Shown: positions 1 through 9,000 of the stretch, one piece after another
How positions within the stretch are numbered: position 1 is the stretch's first letter
Layout: each line of letters opens with the position of its first letter
Assembly (NCBI GenBank): GCA_023247135.1
Contig: JAHFHB010000047.1
Location: 1-10,010, forward strand
Source of the DNA: Candidatus Omnitrophota bacterium
GTDB taxonomy: Bacteria; Omnitrophota; Omnitrophia; Omnitrophales; Aquincolibacteriaceae
Length of the DNA stretch: 10,010 nucleotides
Direction: 5' to 3'
Position numbers and translations under genes: made by a program
Notes under the pieces: model-generated
Databases searched by the model: none
Told to the model about the DNA's origin: nothing
The model's input: only the letters and a program-made list of their open reading frames with translations

Positions 1-3000
1 TCAACGGCGCCATCTTCATCATTTTGCGCAGTAACGCGACATACGGTTTATCCACGCGCACGGCCACGGGCGCCAAATCCGCATAGTCGCCTGAAAAATA
101 AGCCTCGCTCAAATTGGTGTGGCTCTCAACCGCAGTCACTTGCCAGCGCGTGAAATCAGGGTCCTGAAGCACGTCATGAAAGAAGCCCTCGAGAAACATG
201 CGCACGGGATCCAGCGCGCGCGCCATCTCGGACATTCCGGGAGTGCCCTCGTACTGTCTCTGCCAACGGATCATGTCACCAAGAAAATAATCCAGCACGT
301 AATAAAGATACGCAAACGTTTCGACCTGCGTCATTTCGCTGCCAAACTTCCAGCCGCCCAGGTCGTACCAGACACCCCGGTAATATTTGCCGTCGATCAG
401 CGGCGCGGAAAAATCCAGCGCGGAATTCCCGGTGTGCGGAAAACGGTAAGGGATGCGCAGCTTTTGCCAATTCGACAAATCATCCCCAATCACCTGCCGG
501 GCACTGCGGCCGTAGGAACGAAACAGCTTGGCCATTTCCGGCATGGACAACTCCGCCATAAATGCCTCTTCGAAAATCCTGTCCGGGTTACCCAACTGCT
601 TCACCGCTCGTTTTAAATCCCGCGTTTGTTCTCTTGACGGGACGGAGCCCGCAAAGCGGTCAATATCCTTAGCCTGTTTGGTAATCGCATCTACTTTCGC
701 AAGCGCCTTTTCAGAAGCAGCTTTGCCAGCCTGATCAATCCGGTCGGCAACCTCATTGCCAAATCGCCTGGGCTCATCCCGGCGCTGCAGCGAAAGATAA
801 ATCCCGAGAGCCTTACCCCCGAATTCAAGACCTTCATACTGTCCGTAGCCAAACGTCACCGGCCCGCGGAATCCGTCCCGCGGTAAACGGTAACGGCCGT
901 TTTCAAATTTGCGCCTGGCGGAATAAGCCCCGTGTCCGCCGAGTAGCGGGAAGTCAGCGTGATCCACCACAGACCGACCGTCACGGTCAAAAGCAATTTC
1001 ACTCATCGAGGTCTGGCCGAAAGCAGCCATTGTTTCAGGATCCACTGCTTCCTCCAGCCCTTTGCTGTACTGCATGTGCATTCGTTTTTCGGAAAAGCCA
1101 CGGCGTGTGAACAAAATTCCGGTCGCGTGAATTTCGCTCAGGATCTCCTTTTGGCCTTGCAGGTTTTTATACACCAGCGGATTTTTAAAGCGGATCTTCA
1201 CCGTGCGTTTGTTGGTATTCGCCCCTTCTTCGCCGTCATGAAGCCCCTTCGGCCAGTCCTCAGGGTAGCTTGTAACCACCTGCAGGATGCGCTCGAGCGC
1301 TTCAGGTTCTTCGGCGGCAATGAGCTCAAATAAATCGGAGGCCAGCGAAAGCTCCGCAGGCCGGCCGCCTTCAAACTTGCCGGTGTAAAGATCATCCTCA
1401 AAACCCGACGGTGTTTTCGACAGGCGTGCCTTGATCTGCTCAATATCCGCCGAACGCATTTCAGAACGAGTGGCTTGCATGCGCAAAAAATCAAGCGCCG
1501 CTTTTAATTCGCTCTTTTCCATGCGATGCGTATCGCGCTTTTGGCCAATTTTTCCTAAAAGGGAAATCGTCAGTTTGCCGCCCAGGTGGCGGCGGAAACT
1601 CTCGAGGCCCGGCCAAAGATTTTCCACCGTAGCGTCCGGATGAAAAATCGGCAGTCCCGTTTTTTGAATAACGGCAAGCACGCGCTCTAATTGCTTTTTT
1701 GAAATGTAGCCGCGCTGCCATGAAATCACAGTGTCGATGGCCGTGCCGATGGCCACGCCCTCGCCATGCGTGATCGCATGGTTTGTCACCATCTCAAGGC
1801 GATGGCCCCATTCATGGCCGTAATCCAGCGGCCGGGCAAGTTTGGTTTCAAAGGGGTCGGTACGGATTTGTTCAAGGTGGCGCACGATGGAAAGCCACAT
1901 GATGTCGCGCGCGCGGCTCGCGGGTGAGAAATCCTTGTTGACCAGGTCGGCGCCATGTTCTTCAATCAGCCCAAAATAATCCGCGTCCTTCATCAGCGAA
2001 ACCTTAATGGCCTCGGCCATGCCGGAGCGCATCTGGCGTTCATCCAGCGCCATCAGAAAATCAGGATCCACCAGTACGGATTGCGGCGGCTTGAAAGTTC
2101 CCAGAAAATTTTTCTGTCCGTGATAATTAATGCCGTTTTTAACGCCGATGCCTGCATCAATTTGAGCCAGCAGGGTTGTCGGAATACGGATAATCGGCAC
2201 AGCGCGGTGTAAAATGCTGGCCGCAAAGCCGCCCACATCCAGCAATGCGCCGCCTCCCACCAGCACGATGACATCCTTGCGGCCTAAATGAGCGTCCTCA
2301 TCCGCGATCTGGGTGATTTGATGCACATTAGCCCAGCCGGTCTCACCGTCTTTGATCTGTTCGCCGCCCGGCAGCGTCATCAGTTTGAATTGGATTCCGC
2401 TCTGCCGGAGATAAGATTTGATTTCATTAAGTTTGGCTTTGCCGATATTTTCATCCGCGACGACCAGCACGCGGCGCCCGTTGATTTCTTTTTTGAGCAC
2501 AGGGTTTGCCGGATCAAACAAGTGCTCCGCCATCTTGACCTGATAGCTCATGTCCGGCTGCACCTGAACTTCATAGGACCTGACTTTTTCCGAACCTCTC
2601 ATCTCGGAGCGGGTTAAACTTGCGTTAGGTCTTGTCATCATGCTAGCATTGCTCGTGGCTCTTTGTATTTGTCCCAAAAAGCCGGTCGAAAGAGGTGCCG
2701 AAAATGGTTGAATTTGTGGTGATTGTGGTCGGTATGATTGTTGTGGTCTTCGGCGGGCTTTATCTCCTTGAACAGCACCAGCAAAAACACCCGCGTCATT
2801 AATTCCCTTCCCTGATTCGGTACGTACTTCCGAGCGGGCCTTATTCGCACGCAGTTCATTCCAAAAGTCGGCCAAACGGCGGCTGCGGGTCAGGACTCTG
2901 CGAAAATCACGCAGATACTTTTGCTGATCCTGATCTTTCAAACCCTGGGCTTCAAAGAATCTCTGCCTGAGCAGTTCGATACGGCGCAGAATTCGTGGGC

Positions 3001-6000
3001 GAAGAGAATTAAAAAGCAGATCCAGGGCAAAGCCTGTCGTCGTTTCCTCCGGCGCGGCGGGCTTAATTATGTCCAGGTAATCGCTTGTTAAATTAGACTC
3101 TCGCTGCCCTTGGCTAGAGGAAGTTTGCGCAATATCTCTCAATCGAATTCTTCCGTTCGTCAGATCCGGAACAAGCGCCTGGCGCAAGAAATTTTCAAGA
3201 GCGCGCCATTCCGCGACTCTAAAACCGTCGGAAAAAAGAACCGGGACCCAGAATAAAATCGTCCCGGCATCATGCTGCTTAATGTGTTTAAAAATGATGT
3301 CAAAAACCCGGGAGTTGTGTTCCTCAAGCACATTGCGTTCTCTCAACACCGCCGCTTTTTGTCCCGCAGACATCTCCGGCACAATCTGATTGAAAGCCGC
3401 GATCGTTAAGCGATATAAATCAGCTTGCGCATTTTCAAGAAAGCCGTCTTTGGGAATCAGTGTGCTGTGCCGGCCTTTGACGAAAAGCCCCGAAAATTCC
3501 TCCCACGCCTTGATGCCGTTTTCTGCCTGTGAGATCCATGTCAGGATTTCATCGGTCGCCGGATCTTTTTGGGTGCGCAGTGCTTCCAGAAAATCCTCAT
3601 AAGAATGTCCGGGCACACCGAGGCGGCCATCAAAAATGGCTTTATTCGCATTCATTCGAATAAACGCTCGAATCAATGCCCGTGGTGCAGCGTAAAGATC
3701 CGCGGTAATGGGGGTTAAAAATTTGCTCCAGTACTGAAGCGGCTCTCGCTCCCATGGGATCCGCAGCTCTTCTTGTGTTAATTCAGGCAGCGGGTCGAGC
3801 GTTTGCTCTTCCGCGGCATCCAGTTGATCCTGGCGCTGCAGCGCGTCAGCTTCGCGAAGCCTCCGCTCCTTTTGAGCCTGAAGCTGATTTTCAGCCGTTC
3901 GAATCGCCGCCTGCCTTTCCGCCAAGGCCCGCTCAGCCATAAGCCGGTCTTTGGGCCAGGCCGGAAAAAGCCCCGCCACGGTTTCAAGCGTGGCAGCATC
4001 CGCCAATCCCAGAGGTTCGTCGGCCAGCACCATCTGAGAAAGCCCCGTGAGAAAAGACTGTCTTTTGCCGGAGTCAGTGCGTAAACGGGAGTTTAAAACA
4101 AAATCCTTAAAACCAATCGGCATGGCCGAAAAACGTTTGCCATTTTGAAAAACCAGATGAAGCCCCATGAGTTTAACCCCGTTCTCGAACTCCACTGGAT
4201 TTTCGAAGGCCACCGTCAATGCAGTTTCTCCCGAATCCACGCTGATGGCTGCCTTGTCTTCAATTAGAAATTTCACAAGCTTTGTCTGCCATTCCCCAGA
4301 CGGCAACAGCGGTGAGAAATCAAACGCGGCCAAATCCTGGCGCTGTTTGAGCGTCGCCGGTATCATTCGCAGAACCGCTTCGCCTTCCGCTAGCCATTGA
4401 ACCGATTGCAGTGCCGCTTCCACGTTTTCTTCAGCGCCCAATTTACGAGTCACAATCTGCGGCGTTTTCGGAACTTGAATCGTTTCCGGTTCAACAACTT
4501 CATTTTTCGCAGTGCGCATCTCCGCCCTTGCCGGAGGCAAGGACAGGCGTGTCGTATCCCTTTCAAGAGGGATACGCACTTCTGAGCGAGTCTTATTCGC
4601 ACGCAGGTCATTCCAGTAGTCAGCCAAACGGCGGCTGCGGGTCAGAACACGGCGATAATCATGCAGATACTCTCTTTGATCCCGATCTTTCAAACCCTGG
4701 ATTTCAAAAAGCCGCTGCCTAAGTAGTTCCATACGGCGCAAAACGCGGGGACGGAAAGAATCAAAGAGAATGTTCAGGGCAAAGCCTTCCATCGTCAGAT
4801 CAGAAGGCGCCGCTTTAATCGTCTCCAGATAACTTTGGAAGTTCGCAGCAGTCGCAGGATCTTTTTCAAGAGATGCCGCCAGATCTCCCAGGTGCATGTT
4901 TCTTTTTTTAACGTTGGGGAGCCCCGCCTGCCTAAAAAAGGATTCCACAAGGCGCAAGTCTGCCGCTTTCAGTTCATCCGAAAATAAAACCGGAAGCCAA
5001 AAAAGAATCGTGCCCTCGTCATGCTCGCGGATATACCGCCAAATCGCTTCAAAAGCCGGGGGGCTCTGTCCCCGTAAAAAATCCCGCTGTATTAAAACAA
5101 CAAGCCTTTCACCATCGGCAAACTCCGGAGCCATTTGATTGAGCGCTGCCGTCGCCAATAAACGGAAATCCGCCTGTGCGTCTTTGAAAAAGGCCTCGCG
5201 CGGAATAAGCGTGTTATGCTGCCCCCCGATAAAAAGCCCGGAGAATTCTTCCCAGGCCTTCTCCGCGTTTTCCGGCTGTTCAAGCCACGCCAGGATCTCC
5301 TGCGCCGCCGGCTCTTTCTGGCTGCGCAGCGCCTTCAGAAAATCTGCATAAGAATATTTGGATGTCTTGCGGCTGCTATCCAAAGATGCGCTATTCGCAT
5401 TCATTTGAATGAATGCCGCAATGAGCGCATGCGGCGTGCTAAAAACACCCGGCGCGACAGGCCTGACAAACTCGCCCCAATACTTAAGCGGTTTGGATTC
5501 CCAAGGGATCTGCCGCTCAAGATCCGTCAATTCAGGCAGAGGGTCGAGCCTCTTTTCTTCCTCAACAGCTTCCTGTTCGCGGCGTTGGCGAGCTTCATCC
5601 CGGCGAAGTTCCTGTTCTTTCTGAACGCGTATCCGATTTTCAGCGGCTTTAATCGCTGCCCGTCGTTCCGCCAAGGCCTGCTCAGTCATAAGCCGGTCTT
5701 TGGGCCAAGCCGGAAAAAGCCCCGCCACGGTTTCGAGTGTCGGCGCATTCGCCAACCCCAAGGGTTCCTCAATCCATTCCACTTGATCGAGCCCCGTGAG
5801 AAAAGACTGTCTTTTACCAGAATCACTCCTCAGGCTGGGGTTCAAAATAAAATCCTTAAAACCTGTGGGCATGGTAAAAAAGCGTTTGCCATTTTTAAAA
5901 ATTAAATGGAGAACTTGAATCTCAGTCCCATCCTCCAGGGCCCACGGTGCTTTGAGAGTCACCGTCAAACCTGTGTCACCTGAATCTACACTGATGGCCG

Positions 6001-9000
6001 CCTTGCCTTCAGTCAGAAATTTCACAAGCTTTGTCTGCCATTCCCCAGACGGCAACAGCGGTGAGAAATCAAACGCGGCCAAATCCTGGCGTTGCTTCAG
6101 TGTCGCCGGCACCACTCGCAAAACCAGCTCCCCTTCGGCAGGCCACTGGATCGACTGCAGTACCGCTTCCACGTTTTCTTCAGCGCCCAATGTCCGCACC
6201 ACGGTTTGCGGCGTTTTTGGAATCTGTATTTCTTCCTGAGTTCGCATCTCGCTGCGTGCATCATGCGTGCGAATACTTTCATAAACGGCGACAATGCGCG
6301 CATACTGATCCGAGGTCACCCATGGTTTAGCCACGGGAATACCGTGGCTTTGCGCAGACAAATTGGGATCGCGCGAAACCGTGAAATGCGGCTGAACATC
6401 CGACTTTGCCGCGTCAAAGACGACATCCGTTTTCCAGAAATCAAGGCCAAGGCGTGCGTCCAGTTCTTTCAAACCATCGCGCACATGCGTGTTAAAAATC
6501 ACCGTCGTGCCGCGCAAACGCAGCACATGCAGCACCGCGAGCTGAATCGCGGCAAGTTCAAAATAGTCCGTACCATGCAGTTCATCCAGAATGACCAGGC
6601 TCTTATCTGTGGCTTTGCTCAGGATTTGTGCGTACTGTTTGAGGATGTTTAAAAAGTAACTTTCGCCGCGCTGCACATTGTCAGACCCGCCAAAAAATCC
6701 ATAGACCGCATCAAAGCGGCTGGCTTCGAATTGGCCTGAGGTGTAAACCCCGTTGGCGGCAAAGAGCGCATTCATCAGGACGTTGAACATCAACACTGAT
6801 TTACCGCTGGAGTTAGCGCCGGTCAGGACCATGAGCGGTTTCTCGGGATTGATCGCAAAAGTTTGCGGCACGGGCTGATCCACAAAAGGAGAGTCCGTCC
6901 AGCGAGCCGGGAAGAAAGGCCGGCTCTCTTTCAAACTGAGAACATGCTCTTTGTCCGACGAAACCGGCTTTTGAAGATTCCACTTTAAAACGCCTTGCGC
7001 CACTCCCTGATAAAGATCCACGGGCAAGAGTGCGGCCTGAACCTCCGTACCCAGTTGCTGCCAGACAGAACGCCATTCTTCGGCTTTCTGTTGCACCAAG
7101 TCGGGAATCTCACTGCCAGTGCTGGCTTTGCTTGCAAAAAATTGTTCATTCAGTTCTGCGATCCGTGTTCTTAAACCCTGAACATTTTCAAGAATAGTTT
7201 TAAATCCAGCCTGCCCTGATAAAGATTTCAATAATTCGTCAATATTCGCTAACATTTCTCCAAGCCGTCTTAGCTGGGTGAAACCGTTTTGCAAAACGTC
7301 CTCCGGGTCCTGCTGCCATCCCATTCGTCTGTCAGCCCCAACAGCGTAAGCCACACCTGAAAGCGCTTGAAAAATCATACGCAGCTGGCCTGCGCCAAGA
7401 CCCAGCATGGCTTCGGTCATTTCAGAGAACTCTTTGGAATCTTTGGTGTTCCAGGCAGACGTTTTACCAAGCTGCGAAACGGTATCCACCCTAACACCCG
7501 CAAGTGTCGCCACAAGCAAAGGCGCATCTGTGCTGCTGATATCAAACATCGCGCCTAAAGATTTTTGAATTTTTTGAACCAGCTGCCGGTGAGCTTCACG
7601 GCCCATCAGCCCCCCGGTGGGGAATACGAAAAAGTCCAGCGGGTATGTTTTTTCCACAACAGCCTTCACCGATTGTGCCAGCGGATCACTCTCGGCTGGG
7701 TCCGCTCCGAAAGAACCTGGGCGCAAAGACTGTGTCAATACTCCCGCTGGAGCGGCGCTCTTGGCAAAATCAGTCTGGCCCAACCCCTCTTTGATTTCAG
7801 CAGCCACTGCCGAATTGGCTTGTGCCTGTTTCGTCACAATTTCATAGTAAAGCTCCGCCAAGCGAGTCATGGCTTCGGGGTAACCCGCCTTTTTCAAGAG
7901 CGCAATCGCATGACTGCTTTTGGCAATGCCCGGCACGAGATGGTAATCCGGCTCGACACCGTCTGCTGTTTCGCGCACCGTCTGCATCATCGGATGCTGG
8001 CCGGTTTTCTGCGCGATAATCTCAAACGCTTTTTTCAAGTGGCCCGTCACCACCACCGTAGCGCCCGTTTTAATTAAATCTTCAAGCAGCACGCTGGCCA
8101 CCGCCACCAGCTCTTCGTAATCGGTGCCAACAGGCACTTCGTCCAGAATCACAAGATCGCCCGGCTTGGCCTTTTCAATCAAGGCCGTTAATTCACGAAC
8201 CTGATAAACAAAATAACCGTAACCGGGCTGAAGCTGTTCCGGTTTTGGGAAAAGCGTGTAGATATGTTTAAAAACACCCACTTTGGGCAGCGCGGCGGGC
8301 AGCGGCATGCCCATCTGAGTCATCAGCACGGCCAGTCCCACCGCACGCGCCGTGGTGGTTTTGCCGCCCATATTCGGTCCACTGAGTAAAAGCGCCGAGT
8401 CTTTAGAATTTAATAAAATCTCAAGGGGTTCAATCAGTTTCTTTTCCTGGGGCTCCGTCGAAGGCTCGCCAAGATAGGCAGCCAGAGCATCCACCCACCC
8501 CCCACCCCCCATGAAGGCTACTTGTTTTGCCGCACGCAGTAATGGATGAATGTAGGCATCGAGCTCAATGTGCGACTGCGGCACGTCGATGGCGGCAAAC
8601 TTGTCCTGGTCTTCAAGCAGCATCAATGCCACGCGTGCGTCGTAGCCCAAACCTGCCAAAGGACCTTCCATTAATGTACGCGGAAGCTGGCGGACTTGCG
8701 GGTGCTGTACCCGCAGCCCACGGCCCTGATCATCCCGGCGCCGCCGGCTGGCATCGCGCACAAAAACCTTGCCTGAGCTTTCTTCATAGACCTGCCAGAT
8801 ATCGCCAAAGCGCTTCACAATTTCTTTAAATTCTTTACGCGCAGGCAGCACCTCTTTTTTCAAACTGCCGTTGGCACGCATACGCCAGAAACTGTCTCGC
8901 GTATCCTTGCGGGTAGGGGCGCCCCTCAGCCTTCCGCCAACGCCATAGTCATCTCCTTCCAGGCCGTCCAGCTTTTCTACCTGCTGTGCCAGCTCAGGCG

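Noticed and set aside
119..616. Plus-strand open frame of 165 codons
   Set aside because: It is antisense to the C-terminal region, which stays open in the main minus-strand frame. No ribosome binding site or recognisable product supports it.
4526..4576. Hairpins as a transcription terminator between two genes
   Set aside because: The frame reads straight through both hairpins, and no T-run follows them on the coding strand.
5216..5905. Plus-strand open frame of 229 codons, the longest on that strand
   Set aside because: It lies wholly opposite repeat copy A, shows Arg/Pro-rich composition with no domain, and has a partial look-alike opposite copy B. It is an antisense shadow of the giant gene.
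2822..6229. Mobile element suggested by the long direct repeat
   Set aside because: The two copies form a protein domain duplication in frame. No transposase, terminal inverted repeats or target duplications were seen.
7565..8077. Plus-strand open frame of 170 codons
   Set aside because: It is antisense to the ATPase of MutS module 1, whose motifs are clear in the minus frame. The plus-strand product is His/Arg-rich and resembles nothing.
8491..8510. Frameshift error at the C-run
   Set aside because: The Walker A motif after it and the core motifs before it are in the same phase, so the run length is consistent with an intact gene.
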